Part shown: positions 32,796-44,689 of the stretch, one piece after another
How the letters are laid out: each line of letters starts with the position of its first letter
How positions within the stretch are numbered: position 1 is the first letter of the stretch
Assembly (NCBI GenBank): GCA_917880885.1
Contig: OU862917.1
Coordinates: 55,565,227-55,629,226 of the forward strand
Origin: Limnephilus marmoratus
Lineage: Eukaryota; Arthropoda; Insecta; Trichoptera; Limnephilidae
Direction: 5' to 3'
DNA length: 64,000 bases
Program-made: the position numbers and the translations under genes
Notes under the pieces: model-generated
Told to the model about the DNA's origin: nothing
Seen by the model: the letters and a program-made list of their open reading frames with translations, nothing else
Database searches by the model: none

Positions 32796-35700
32796 GGCCA
32801 GTGCAATTAGCGATCCGCGATCGGAATTATTCCGGTAGTCCCAATTTTTTTATATGTTTTATATACTCACCTAGTGATGTAAAATCTGAGTTTTCGACCT
32901 TGGGTCACTTGAGCTTTCGACGCCATTTTGAAAAAACCAGCCGAAATCGCGCCAAAATCTAGTTTTTCTCTAATATCTCGTTTCCAATAAAAATTTTGGG
33001 TATAGTAGCTTTACCAGTTTAGTAGAACATAAAATTACCTACAATTTTTATCTAAAAAAATTTTCTTCCATCTGTAATAAATATCGAGATACGCGGTAGT
33101 AAAAATGTGTATAAGTTTATAAAAACAGGTAAATTGCTCGACTTGGTTTGGTTTTTTGTGCGTATCTCTTTTCCAGTACAATTTTGTGAAAAAATTACTG
33201 GTATTAATTTTGTAGAGAATAAAATTTCATAAAAGACGTAGGTATATGTTTAATTTTTATATCGCAATTTGGTATTCAGCTTCTCATACAAAAATTTCAC
33301 AAATTTTAGGTAAAAAAAATGAATCAGAAGAAGAGTGTTTTAATCTTGGCATTCCTTGATTATTCTTTTTTTTGAACAATTATTGTTGAAATTACATGTA
33401 ACACACATAACAGCAATATTAACCATCAATATAATCATAACATATAAATAAAATTATTAATTAAGGTTCATAGTACATAGATGTGGTAAAAAAAGAAGAA
33501 AAAAATGTTTTTTCTTAAAATTTATGACTATTGACTTTAGTTTCTTACTGCCACTTACGGGACCCGAAAAGCTTCAATATAGTCTTCCCATGTCTCATCA
33601 GCCGAATTTGTGACGACAGGGTCATCAAATTCTTCGTCATCATCATGAACGAGGGCTGCCACAGCATTCTCGCATGAGCTGCCATTACAGTGAATACAGA
33701 GTAGGGAGCATTTCAAACCCGACTTTCTACATGTGCACTTTCTAGCGCAACCTTTTTTGCATTAGCATGATATAAAGTTCAGCAACGCCTGAGGTGCAGT
33801 CTCCTTCATCATTGGTACTGGAGTTAGTAACCCAACAGCCTCCTTCTTCCACCCCCATTCAGTTGGATCTTTATGGTGACCAAGCCAAATCTGCACTTTG
33901 AAGTATGTGGTAGCCTGAATAAATTGAATTTGTTCTTTTTCACTCCTTTGACAAAAATAATGTACCTACCTACCTTAAATTTTCCAAATTTGATTTCTCA
34001 TTGTCGCCATACAAAAGTGCAAAGAATTGTTCGGCAGCCAAAGTGATTGTTTCTCGCTTTGCTTTTGGATCTTGAAATACACAAGTTTTATTCACTGAGT
34101 GATTCTTGCGAAGAATATTACAAAATTTGTATATACCTTGACCGAACGGAGCACCAGTTGCAGCCACTTATGGTATGAATGAATAAAATGTTTTCAACTA
34201 TTTCAATGTGTTTGAAACATTTGCTGGAGTACAACGCGTCAGGTGATTTAACTTTACCAACTTTTTGGTAATATGCGTTTGGAGGTGAGAGAGCTGTGAG
34301 GAGTATGAACAGATCAATATCCTGACCAATGATTATGACTGCATCGTGTTGAGATGACAACGAGTTTGCTGTGGTTGTTATGAGAACATTAGCATCCTCT
34401 TCAGCTTGTACCGTCGTTATTTGCGATCGTTCAAATGAGGCTCTGAGTAGTGAAATAAAACGAGAATTGTTCTTCTCATTTCTCAGAAACTTTTGCTTAG
34501 TGCTTTTTTTCAACCGAATTAGGGTATCATAATGATTTTGTCATAGCTTGACAAATTGCTAAAAAATGATTGAAAAGTGTTGAGTTCGGCCCCATACAAC
34601 ATTGTGCAGTAAATATCCTCCATCCACTACGTGTATGTTACTGCTTCCCAGTTCTGTGTTATTTGGTAGAGGGTTGGAAAAAAATAAAATATGGATTTGG
34701 TTTCTTTGCGCATGCCTTACTCTGAGAAAAGAGACAGTGGGACAGGAGATAGTTCATATTGGAAATATTCTTTATGTTCAATTTCACACTTTTTGGCACT
34801 ACACATACGATGGAATAGCAATGATGGATCTACTGTCACAGTCACATGCTTTTTTTATGCTGCTAGTCATCGCCGCAAGAAAAAACTATTGCTTCCTTAC
34901 GTTTAAAGTGCAGGTTTCCAAAGTTGACATTAGAAATTTCCCCATATTTTCCCATTCTTATCATCGTGCCACTGCTTATGGACACAATCACGTTTGTTTT
35001 AGGAAATGGTTCATGGCAATCAATGATAGTTTGGACGTCTTTGTCATCCCTCTTAATTCGTGTAGGCCTCATCTCTACATTTTGCTCTGACGTTCCTGAT
35101 TCAACCCACAGAATGACTAAATACCCTCACAAATGTTATGCAGATAAATAAATCCATAATCCTATAAGAGCTATAATCCTGTGTAGCCTAATTTATGACC
35201 GACAAAAGTTTCATGGGAGCTGGCAGCTATAGAGAACTTATGAAAAAAAAACAAAGATTTCAATACAAAAATAACCGATACCCAAAGAAATAACTCTTAA
35301 AATGTCATTTTTGTTTATGATTTTTTATTTGAAAAGAGCTAAATTTTCTAAAAAAAACATCTAAGAAGCTAAACCACATTTTTGGAGCTGACGACCTCAA
35401 TTTAGAACTAAATGATACCCGTTGACCAGTCCTGGAGTGGCTAATTGGCGCCAACTGCAGGGAACCGGGAGGTGGTGTGAAAGGGGTGGAGGTGGGGGAG
35501 GAGGGGGGGGGGGAGGGGGTGACCCCCTACTCTCGTTAATTTATTTATAGTTATTATAGTTAAAAATGTAAAGTGAACAATTGTACTGAAAAAGAGGTAC
35601 GTACAAAAAACCAAACCAAGTCGTGCAATTTACTTGTTTTTATAAACTTATACACATTTTTACGGCTGTGTATCTCAATACTTATTAGAGATAGAGGAAA

Positions 35701-35975
35701 ATTTTTTAAATAAAAATTGTAGGTAATTTTATGTACTACTAAAATTGTCAAGCTACCTTAGCTGAAATTTTTATTGGGAACGATATATTTGAGAAAAACT
35801 AGATTTTGGCGCGATTTCGGCTGGTTTTTTCAAAATGGCGGCGAAAGCTCAAGTGACCCAAGGTCGAAAACTCAGATTTTTCATCAGGAGATGAGTGTAT
35901 AAAACATATAAAAAAATTGGGACTACCGGAATAATTCCGATCGCGACCCCCTTTTTTGCGCTAATTGCACTGGCC
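32796..35975. mobile_element. 3.2-kb DNA transposon with long inverted repeats (Academ-like)
   Basis: Ends GGCCAGTGCAATTAGCG (32796-32812) and CGCTAATTGCACTGGCC (35959-35975). The inverted repeats continue inward for about 395 bp (to about 33190 and from about 35575) with moderate divergence. The immediate flanks read TTTA and TAAT, so target duplication is TA or undetermined. A decayed gene runs on the minus strand (33555-35100). A G-rich tract lies at about 35480-35520. The Academ assignment rests on the gene's cysteine-rich and nuclease-like motifs and is tentative. Confidence 0.7.
33555..35100 (-). pseudogene. Decayed transposon protein, nuclease-like + Cys-rich C-terminus
   Basis: Read on the minus strand in pieces. 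About 35072-34863 gives IIDCHEPFPK...NLHFKRKEAIVFS. 34513-34118 gives AEEDANVLITTTA, DAVIIIGQDIDLFILLTALS, ILFIHTISGCNWCSV. Then GAPFGQGIYKFCNILRKN and AEQFFALLYGD (34167-33970). The C-terminus is a cysteine-rich block, KKGCARKCTCRKSGLKC...CIHCNGSSCEN, ending EAFRVP and a stop at 33555. Frameshifts and stops separate the pieces. The IIIGQDIDLFILL segment recalls PIN/XPG-type nucleases. Uncharacterised proteins with this motif order are common in insect genomes, and Academ transposons combine an XPG-like nuclease with a Cys-rich region. The family call is from memory and uncertain. Confidence 0.6.
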
Positions 35976-36087
35976 TAATTAGGTCATTTTTTATATCGTT
36001 AAAGTTCAAAATCGTAAATTTCTTAATTACATACAAATAATAAGACATTATAAGAAAACATGTTTTGGATTGGAAAAAGGAACAATT

Positions 36088-36830
36088 TTATTTTGGAAAA
36101 GATGATCGCAGAAAACAAATAGTGTTTGTGTCATCTGACAATCGACTTCTAATAGAGCTACAAATATAGCCAGTGGCCGAAAAGACCCTTTCAGCTTCTA
36201 CACTTGTCTGATAAATTATAAAGGAGAATAGCAGACAAGTATTTGCCTCGAACTGCTTCACTTTCAAATGCAGTCATTTCCTTTATTAGTGCTTTATCAA
36301 AATTTTTCTCTTTTTTAGTGTTTAAGGTGAACCTAAGACGTTGCTTCTTGCTGGATTTGTAATTGTAATTCTTCCTGCAATGTCAAATCTTTTTTCAGGG
36401 ATGGTGAATCTAAGTTCTTCTCTACCATTTCGTCGACGTTTTCGTTAGAGTTCATCTTGAATAAGTCTTTCTAAGATTTTTTCATATCTGGTCGTATAAC
36501 TTGTTTCTTTGGCATAGTAAATATATCATCAGCTTGGTTTGTATCTTCATGATATTTCTTTGGATTCTGCACCACGCATTTGAAGTACCTACCTATTTAT
36601 CCAATAGCGCGATTATTTTGCCAAAAATTGGCGTTACCGGATCCGGTAAACATTTAGTTTTCCGGATTGCAATCCCCACACGAAACTAATACAGAGCAAT
36701 CTTCGGACGAAACTGGATACGACGACTTAACCTCTGCGCTTTTGCTTGGACCATGAATGAGGAAAAAGGAGAGCATTGGTGTTCAAAATGGCCAAAGGTG
36801 GAGTGAATTCTTTAGTCCAAAATAAAGAGT
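36088..36830 (-). pseudogene. hAT transposase C-terminal remnant
   Basis: The minus strand encodes NFDKALIKEMTAFESEAVRGKYL and, after a frame change, TSVEAERVFSATGYICSSIR, then SRLSDDTNTICFLRS and a stop at 36088. This is the hAT C-terminal dimerisation domain (the ERVFSA..Y motif). Upstream (to about 36830) the reading is broken by stops, and the start is unknown. Its type differs from the remnant at 26850-27005. No terminal repeats were located. Confidence 0.75.
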
Positions 36831-37302
36831 ACCTACCTACTATTCTTTTGCAAGAATCACTTCTAGGTGGTAAATGCCATTTTTTAAATGTAACGGGAAA
36901 TTTTTAATGCCAAGACGCACATATAATCCTCAAAAAGTGACTACCGACTTGTGTACTGATTTGCATGCAGATCATATCGTATAAACTGAAGTGTGTAATG
37001 AACCCATTTCTACCAATTTCTAATGCTCAAGCGGAGCCTGGACCTAGCTGAGTAGGTATGCCTAGTGTCCCAGATGGAAAAAAAAGTTGTCTAAAAAAGT
37101 CTATAGTTTATGCCATCATGAGAGGTTATGAGAGGCACGTTTATCAAGATCTCATAGAATTTTTCTGTTTTTCTGTTAAGTTTTTTTACCGAAGTCTTCC
37201 AAATGTCCAGGTCAAAGTTTAGAAGAATTTTTATTTGTCCATTTATGTTACTAAAATTTAATAAAAAAAATAATTTCACAGATGTTCTTTTAAATTAAAT
37301 GT
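36831..37302. other. No recognisable feature
   Basis: AT-rich spacer without supported content. Confidence 0.45.
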
Positions 37303-37440
37303 ACTTTGAAAACAAATCACTTTTTATACACCACTAGTATAATCAAAATTATAAGCATATTTCGAAAGCAATAAGTTCTTCGTCAGGAATAAAATGAAAA
37401 CTAAGTGATGTGTACAAAGCGATTTGTTTTCATTTAATTA
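37303..37440. repeat. Small palindromic element
   Basis: GAAAACAAATCACTTTTTAT near 37308 is mirrored by AAGCGATTTGTTTTC near 37417, with a further TACACCAC/GTGATGTGTA pairing inward. About 135 bp, MITE-like. Confidence 0.6.
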
Positions 37441-38213
37441 AAATAACACAATTAAGTGAATTTGCGATTATTGAAAAAGATGTTCTTTTATTTATATCGG
37501 TTAAACTTTTTGTCATTTTATTGTACAAACAGGTAATAAATTACATTTGATATAGCGTGACCATTTTGCTTATATTTAAATATTAGCATGTTGATTTACA
37601 TTACTTTAGTTTAAATTAAAATTACGCTATTTACAAAAGCTTTCGATACAATTTGTACTGTCCAAAGAGTTTGTGTAGAAAAAGAAATGTACCCACCTAC
37701 CAATACATTCTTACTTTCAATATTTTTTACAGTACCTACGTACAGTAAAATATTATTATTGTCCAGTTATTTTTTGCAATATTTTTCAGCACAAAAGATC
37801 GTAACGCAATGTCCTGCACCCCGCTTCATTTACAATAGCATAATATAATAATGTATATGATTGATGATGATTTCGATCAATGATAACCGAAATGATAATA
37901 TTCCCAGGTAAACAACTCAACAAAGGTCGGCCTGGACTGGAGCTCCGAGCGTGACCGAACTTACATTGATTGGGAATACCCATTGAAGGAAAGAAGGTGA
38001 CTGCCCCATCGATTAAACCAGTGTCAACTGTTTTATCAATAATAATAATAAAGCTGATGTACCTATAACGCACGTCTCTGTAAGGGGACTTTGCCAAGGC
38101 AAATGGATACAATATAATATTAAATCAAATTAACGATATTAATTCGCATAAAGCCGTTGAAAAAACATTATAAAAAGTGATTAAAGTGGAGCTACGAAGT
38201 AACGCAAAACCAA
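37441..38213. other. No recognisable feature
   Basis: Contains a 108-codon minus-strand frame (37786-38112) without known motifs. An exon cannot be excluded but is not supported. Confidence 0.45.
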
Positions 38214-38480
38214 GTTTTTTTGTTGTGCCAATACCTCACAAGAGTCCCAGCTGCTCCCGTGTGGAGCCAGTGTGGCTAATAAAGGTAGTGGGAGGCGAAG
38301 AGGAAGGTGGGGAAGTATCTATCTATTCAGATCTGGTCATCAAAGACGGCTAAAGCAATTTCAAGCAACATTTCAATTCTGAATACCTTACTATATATAT
38401 ATAGTCTTACACCATGGCAATCTGAGAGTATCTTCCACTCTGGTATATCATTTTTAATGAATTAATTGTGAAGTAACACA
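38214..38480 (-). repeat. SINE A copy 4
   Basis: Near-complete body in reverse orientation, from the GCTCCCG...GGAGCC block to the linker ACACAAATAAATG. A TA run (38392-38403) has expanded inside the GGTGTAAGACC region. Confidence 0.8.
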
Positions 38481-38514
38481 AATAAATGAAATAAAATTAG
38501 ATTTGATGAAGCGT

Positions 38515-38590
38515 CGCAGGTGCAGTAATCGTCATTTCCAAATCCAAGTCACAGCGGTGCTATGGAAGTTTCACTTCAAAAAATCAAACC
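38515..38590. repeat. Fragment of the 15975-16260 repeat
   Basis: Shares GCAGTAATCGTCATTTCC and GGTGCTATGGAAGTTTCAC with 16157-16230. Confidence 0.65.
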
Positions 38591-38732
38591 TATAAATACT
38601 GTTTAAAACCTTAAAATCTAACTTACAAATCCTTTTTCGGTTATGGTTTTATTGTACATTGTGGCTAGTAAAGTTATTTAGGAAAAGATCGTAGAATATT
38701 TAAATGTTTGTGCCTAATATTATTTTATTAGA

Positions 38733-39046
38733 TCAAGAAAGGAACGCTCCGATGGTTTGGGCATGTAGAGCGAATGAACGAGGAAAGGAGTGTAAGGAGA
38801 ATATATGACGCAAATGTGAATGGTAGAAGAAGTCGAGGACGCCCAAGAAAGACATGTCACGACCAAGTGAATCAGATACTTGAGTCGGGCCATGTCAAGA
38901 GTCAGAATAATAGAAGAGAATGTACGAGACGTTGTATGAATGTAAACGAGGCAAGGAATGTGTGCCAAGACCGGGATGTTTGGCGGTCCGTCCTCTCTGC
39001 CTACCCCTGCGGGGAAACGGCGTGATGGTTAGTTAGTTAGTTAGTT
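38733..39046 (+). pseudogene. RTE-like LINE, C-terminus and (GTTA)n 3' end
   Basis: Encodes RWFGHVERMNEERSVRRIYD...RGRPRKTCHDQVNQILESG and ends VWRSVLSAYPCGETA with a stop at 39023-39025, then GTTAGTTAGTTAGTT. It shows what the uninterrupted join at 18495/21011 looked like. 5'-truncated. Confidence 0.85.
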
Positions 39047-39054
39047 TGCAGTTC

Positions 39055-39490
39055 TTCGCGAGGCTGGTGCTAACAAAGAATTATCCACAAATGAGAGCTG
39101 AAGTACTACTATCTAATGCTGTAGAAATGAGATCCTTGAGGATTACCTACACATGGTAAAATCATATATAATCGTGAGAGAAATACACAGATTCGCAAAT
39201 AATGCAAAGCTGATGAATGCGTAGGTAATGAAATGATTCTAATGATTAAGAAAATCTTAGATGGTTTGGACATGTGAAAATACGAAGAAATGTATGTAAG
39301 GAGAGTGTGTTACTAGCGTGAATGTGAATGGTAGAAGAAGTCGGGGACGCGCGAGGAAGACATGGTGGCAAATTCTTGAGTCGGGCCATGTCATGAATTT
39401 GAATAAAGCAAAGAATGTGTGCCAAGACCGATTTGTTTGGCGGTCCACTCTCTCCGCCTACCCCTACGGAGAAACGGTGTGATAGCTTTA
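39055..39490 (+). pseudogene. RTE-like LINE tail, strongly diverged
   Basis: Follows the same order as 18230-18495 plus 21011-21170 (NAVEMRSL-type start, ATGGTTTGGACATGTG, GGTAGAAGAAGTCGGGGACG, CTTGAGTCGGGCCATGTC, CTCCGCCTACCCCTACGG) but with many indels and deletions. An older insertion than its neighbour. Confidence 0.7.
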
Positions 39491-39534
39491 GAATGAAGAA
39501 ATAAATAAGTGAAAAAGTTGAATATTTGCACCTC

Positions 39535-39900
39535 GTTCCAGAACACAATAGTCGATCTCCTCTTTGTGCGGTGCTTCGTAAATAATCGGTCTCCTCTTTG
39601 TGCGCTGCTTCGTAGCTTCCCCACTCTTGTCTACTTTAGTTTTCTTAAGGTTTCACTTCTACCGCGTGTGAACTGCATACTAGTATATTTTTAAGTGAAA
39701 ACTTTTTTAGAACCGTTGTGATTTGAAACAAAAAAGCCACACTCAAAAAAGACAAACAGATCTATAGGATTTAGCCTGCGAGGGAATGAGATAGAACAAT
39801 CGATCTCCTCTTTGTGCGGTGCTTCATAGCCTCCCCACTCTTGTCTACTTTAGTTTTCTGAAGGTTTCACTTCTACCGCATGTGAATGCACACATGTTGT
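39535..39900. repeat. Locally repeated block
   Basis: CGATCTCCTCTTTGTGCGGT and the following TGCTTCGTAG occur three times (near 39554, 39590 and 39802). CCCACTCTTGTCTACTTTAG leading to GGTTTCACTTCTACCGC occurs twice (to 39670 and to 39880). The last motif is the edge of the 15975-16260 repeat in reverse. Confidence 0.75.
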
Positions 39901-39904
39901 TTTT

Positions 39905-40090
39905 TTTAAACGGCTTTCACCGTGTTTGGTGACCGCATCTGAGACCATGGCCAGGTGCATCTCAACCTTCAAATTCTCCATCTCCTTCCCTTCCCACTAA
40001 AATCACCTCACAACATACCCCAATTGTTGGGGATGCCATAGTCCTAATGGCTCCAGAGAGTCAAGAGCAGTTGGGATTCTTGTGCGGCAT
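39905..40090 (+). repeat. SINE A, 3' half (copy 5)
   Basis: Starts at the GTGTTTGGTGACC block and runs through CTCCATCTCCTTCCC and ATACCCCAATTGTTGGGGAT to GATTCTTGTGCGGCATAAAA. Confidence 0.8.
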
Positions 40091-41497
40091 AAAAAAAGTC
40101 AAAATTAATAAAGTATCGTAGGTTTTTTCCTTTCTAATTATTTAAGTATATTAGGGATATGATTTTAGTGAAAAAGTAATTATTAAAAACATAAAAGAAT
40201 ATTTAAAAAAATATTATTTTGCTTTCATTTCATTATTACTATTACAATTTTTTGTTTCAAATTCCAAACAGAAATTGCCTCTTTGAGAAAGTACCTACTC
40301 CCTTTTCAAAGCGGAATATTTTTGGTCGGTGAATCTGCCTTCAGCGCCATCTATTATTGAGGAGCGAAGGTAATCGTTTTAGCGGAGACACGAACCAGTT
40401 ACAGGTAAAATAATTTATTGTATTACGCTTACAATCTATCCGCTAGATTGTGTTTGTATTGTATCGATTTATTATGCAAAAGCTTATTTTTTACTCTCAG
40501 TAAGTTTATTAGAAGTTAAAAAGGGTATCGTACTACAAAGTAATAAAATAATACCGATAATTTCAATTTGCAAGGAAAAGTTTACGGTAATTTTGTATTC
40601 GTATGAAAACAGCTCAAATATATATATTTTTAGAGGATTTTTTTAAATATTAATCAGGACCTAAAAGGGGTTGGGAGAGTTGTATTTATAGTGTAATATT
40701 ATTTATTACCTGGAGAAACAAGTTTTTTTTAAGAATTACTAAAAATAAATCAATGTCCAATTGGATACCAATTGGAATTTGGTTGTATAGTCGACCACGT
40801 TGAGAATAATGGATTCTATATCGAGTAAGTTCTCGGTAAATTCGTACATATCGGGACCAGTAAAATCAGTTCACAAAAGATCTGAAAGTAAACGAAATAA
40901 AAATATTTATTAGATACCTACTTATGTTTTCAATATAGTGACTATTTCAATATTTTGCATAAATATCAGGTGTCCAATTTAATCTGAATGCTACCGACAA
41001 TACACTAATGTTTATTTTTCTTTTCTCCCTAACCTATTTCTACAGAATTGATTTTGTGTACCTACCTAAAAAACCTAATGGTACCTGTGAACTCAAACTT
41101 ACGAATTTACTGTCTTCGACTTGAAAAGTTTCGCTCTTAACTTTGCACCTGTTGATCTGATAGTTTATCACCTGACAGTTGGCCCCCCGAAATAAAAATT
41201 ATTATTTATTATTTAAAAATTATTACATAATCTCTGCATACCCCTACGAGGACACTTATTTATATTTTGTGTAAGTAGGTATACCGTATGAAGCCGACTG
41301 CATATTGCATATAATTATGCCAGGGATTAATTATGCCATTTATCGGGGGATCGACTCTCACGGAATACTTTACAGTGTAAAGTTTTCACTAATGCTAAAT
41401 ACAAATAAATTAATAACTGAATTTGACCTTCATACAGAGGCTTGCATTGCTCTATGACCAAAAGTGGGCTGCGATTTTTCAAGTTCGGGAAATTAAA
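40091..41497. other. No recognisable gene or repeat
   Basis: AT-rich, with no frame above about 60 codons worth reporting. Nothing seen. Confidence 0.5.
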
Positions 41498-41643
41498 CAG
41501 TGGCGTAGCGTGCCTTGGAGGGGCCCTGTATCAAAATTAGTTGGAGGACCCAAGTGAAGGGTAAAGATTTCTCACCTCTCGCTTCGGTAGCCCGGGGGCC
41601 CCGTATCAATGATACGGCTGATACGGCGGTAGCTACGCCCCTG
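41498..41643. mobile_element. MITE, hAT-like ends
   Basis: CAGTGGCGTAGC at the left and GCTACGCCCCTG at the right form 12-bp inverted ends around a GC-rich 146-bp core that also contains CGTATCAATGATACGG. CAG...CTG ends suit hAT. The flanks do not give a clean 8-bp duplication. Confidence 0.65.
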
Positions 41644-42124
41644 GAAATAGAACAGAATTTTTGATATTGCTCATTATATTTATTATTTTAATGTCATCTT
41701 CCGCTGATTTTATGGCTAACTAACTTCGACCAAGTATACCCTACTGACTAAATGCGTGTACAAAGTTACACCATTAATAGAAAATAGTAATCATTCGACA
41801 TATCGTTATGTATGACAAGTACCACCGTAATAAAGCTGGGCTGGTGTGTATGGAAGATGTCTTAATATGTTCCTTATTTCTTTATTTATGTATAATAGTA
41901 TTCAGTTTATATTTTCATTATGTTTTTAAGATAAAGCCATACTAAATAATGCAAAATTATACAAAATCATACGTTTTTGTTTTGAAACTTTGATCGCTTA
42001 GAAGTATTATAGTTGCTTCAATTAAATACTGCACGTAGAACATACCTTGGCCCTTAAAAACGTAGGTTATTTTTTTAATAAGTTTTTTAATAAGCCTAGA
42101 AAAAAATAAAGTCTTAGGTCTCTA

Positions 42125-42497
42125 ATGGCCGTTATGCACGACATCTTTTTTCAGCCCGATTCCAATTAGATACAAAAGTCAACTCTACGCTTACTCTACG
42201 CGATCGCTATTTTCATCTCCATTTTCATATCCACGATTTCAATTGTCATCACTGTAAGCAACACATGAACCATGCTGTTTACTCTACGCGATCGCTATTT
42301 TCATCTCCATTTTCATATCCACGATTTCAATTGTCATCACTGTAAACAACACATGAACCATGCTGTTTACTGTGATGCCAACTGAAATCGTTGATACGAA
42401 AATAGAGATGAAAATAGCGATTGCGTAGAGCGAAAAATGTTGACTTTTGTGTCTAATTGGAATCGGGCTGAAAAAAGATGTCGTGTATAACGGCCAT
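42125..42497. mobile_element. Fold-back MITE with internal tandem duplication, 373 bp
   Basis: Starts ATGGCCGTTATGCACGACAT, ends in the near reverse complement, and has TA on both flanks. Two tandem 88-bp units (42191-42278, 42279-42366) start TTACTCTACGCGATCGC. A third, inverted version follows (to about 42434) and forms the other arm. Confidence 0.8.
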
Positions 42498-42847
42498 TAA
42501 AAACACTTTCAAGTGCAAACTCTCCTACTTAAAACCCCTTTTCGGATCTGGTTTTAATGTATAATACGGCAAATTCGGTTTCTTTTATAATAACAATTTT
42601 AATTTATATTTCTTATTATAATTTATATTTCTGATACTTTCTGGTAATAAGAAAAAACTTTATTACAAGATATTGTTTATTTAATTGTCACATTGTTTTT
42701 TTTGACAATTGGAGTTGGGAGAACTGATGTTTGTCTGAGTTTTCTATTATTTTTAATGGTGCAGATTTTTTTTACAAAATTATCTGTGTAAATTTGTAAT
42801 GTAAGTTACCAAACTACAAGAAATTTTCCTACTATCTTTCTCAATTA
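42498..42847. other. No recognisable feature
   Basis: AT-rich spacer. Confidence 0.5.
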
Positions 42848-43290
42848 GGGAGGCGAGTACGGGTATTTATTGGATAACCAACACCTCTGACATAAGTCAC
42901 CCCAAGTGATTCGCTAAGTTTGGTGACTTAGCAGGGGTGCCCGGGTTCAGGGGTGAGGTTTTTCCGGGTCTGGGATGCATCTGCCCACCAGCTGTATGAA
43001 AAGCCGGTTCGGGAGAAAATGATCTCCGAGTCCCTTTGACTTCTCCAGCCGTTCTCTCTCGAAAGATCGCCTTGCACCGTAGTGGGAGGGTTGGATTCAT
43101 ACGCCCGTCGCTCATGGGCACACTGACCCTCTGATTTCCACTCACCCTAATACCCTTTTCCTTCCCAGAACTTCCTCTCCTTCCTTTCCTAAAAATAAAC
43201 TTCACTCACAGCATCCTCAAAGTTGACATAGGCCCTGAGGGGAATTATTTTTCTTATGGCCTCCTGTGAGGAGTTAATGTAAAAAAAAAT
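42848..43290 (+). repeat. SINE B, full-length copy
   Basis: Complete order: GGGAGGCGAGTACGGG start, CACCCCAAGTG, GTGCCCGGGTTCAGGGG, the CTGCCCACCAGCTG block, TCTCTCGAAAGATCGCCTTG, a polypyrimidine stretch, then the hairpin tail and an A-run. In this copy the tail has TATGGCC where CAGGGCC is usual. No protein coding. Confidence 0.85.
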
Positions 43291-43649
43291 GGTTAGTTTT
43301 TTTCTAGAGTAAGCGTGGAATTTCAACCTTTGTTGCACATCATTCCCTGCGTAGCATCTATAACAATCGATTACTAATCAAGTAAATAGTATTTTACAAG
43401 TATATATGTCATATGTAACTTTGCAGGAAATGTGCTTTATAACTGTGAACAGATTGTTATTATTACCGGGAAGATTATTACTGATGCATGAAAAATATCA
43501 GGAAGAGTATCTTAACTTCAGTTTTTTTCTATGTGGAAAAGTTGGAATAACTTTTATACAGCTTTGTTGCTTTTTGTCACAGCTTTGTCCTACACATTTT
43601 CCTCGTGACATTTTTGGATAGGCAGGTACAGTTTATTTTTAATTCTAAA
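43291..43649. other. No recognisable feature
   Basis: A 71-codon plus-strand frame (43406-43621) shows no motif. Confidence 0.45.
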
Positions 43650-44180
43650 CTAGTGAGTTCCCGGTATGCGTTGCAATACCATTAAAATAAAGAAATTGTT
43701 TCTCCCTGCGTATCTTTTCCTATTCATCCCCGTTCCGCTTCCGCTTCCACTTCCCCTACCGCATTCCCCTCCGCCTTCTCCCTCCGCTCTCCTGTTTCCC
43801 GTGAATCCCCCCCACCCTTCTTCGTTCCCTCCCACCGGATTCTTCTCCCCCTCCCTCCTTACTTCAAAGCCGCTATATTAAATAGACAAAATTTTCAAAC
43901 AAATCTAGCAACTTTTTACACAAATTGCATAACGCCAGAGTTCACCAGTATGTACATAGGAACCTCTGCGAGCGCACAACAATTTACCAAAGTTACATTG
44001 CAATCCGCTGAATAGTGCAGGAAATAATTTCATAACGCCACAGCTCACCATTATACACAGAAACCATCGAGGGTTTGGGCACATCAAACCGTCCAAAGTT
44101 TCATCGTAATCAGGATGAATGATTTTTGAGCGCGTAAGGGACTAACAAAGAAACATTCATTCATTTTTGTATATTAAGAT
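43650..44180 (+). mobile_element. Helitron-like / Lep1-type repeat, copy 1
   Basis: Starts CTAGTGAGTTCCCGGTATGC, has a long pyrimidine tract, then TTGCATAACGCCAGAGTTCACC, CAAAGTTTCATCGTAATCAG, and ends ACATTCATTCATTTTTGTAT. The start, the 'CATAACGCCA...TTCACC' core and the end recur at 51840-52410 and 58697-59238. Assignment to Helitron-like elements is from general resemblance to lepidopteran repeats. Confidence 0.6.
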
Positions 44181-44689
44181 GATCGAAAAAATTTACAGCA
44201 GTTAGGAGTCTGAAAGATTCTAAATTCTGAGACTCTAAATTTCTAAGTATTATTTTTCTTCTAGGCAGTAAGTACTTGGTGAAATCTCTCCATCATTCTG
44301 TTTTATTGCCCCATATTTTGTCTAAACATAATGACTAATGACATATATTACTGTTATAAAGGCGAGAAATCTAGTGTTATCGTGCACTTATCGTTGAAAA
44401 TATGAAGTCTTATGAGAAAAGGAATTATTAACATAAGAGTGAGGGTGAAGTTTATCTTTGACAAATTAGTGTTGGAAAAGATGATATAATTTGCTCCTAG
44501 AATAACACATATTTGTGATTCAATGAAATTTAAAAATTAACTGAATCTCAGTGGAATTTTGCACGAATGAGTTTTTTTCTGGTAGAATGTGAAAGCATTT
44601 TAATTTTAAAGATGCAAGTACCATAATCTCGTTGTTATATTCCGCAAGAGTCTACAGTTCAACGTACGTAGGTATATATCGAAGAAATA
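44181..44689. other. No recognisable feature
   Basis: AT-rich spacer. Confidence 0.5.

Noticed and set aside
34602..35090. 162-codon plus-strand frame
   Set aside because: Antisense to the transposon pseudogene, whose minus-strand peptides show recognisable motifs.
37786..38112. 108-codon minus-strand frame
   Set aside because: No family resemblance, splice context or supporting neighbour; kept only as a note in the gap entry.
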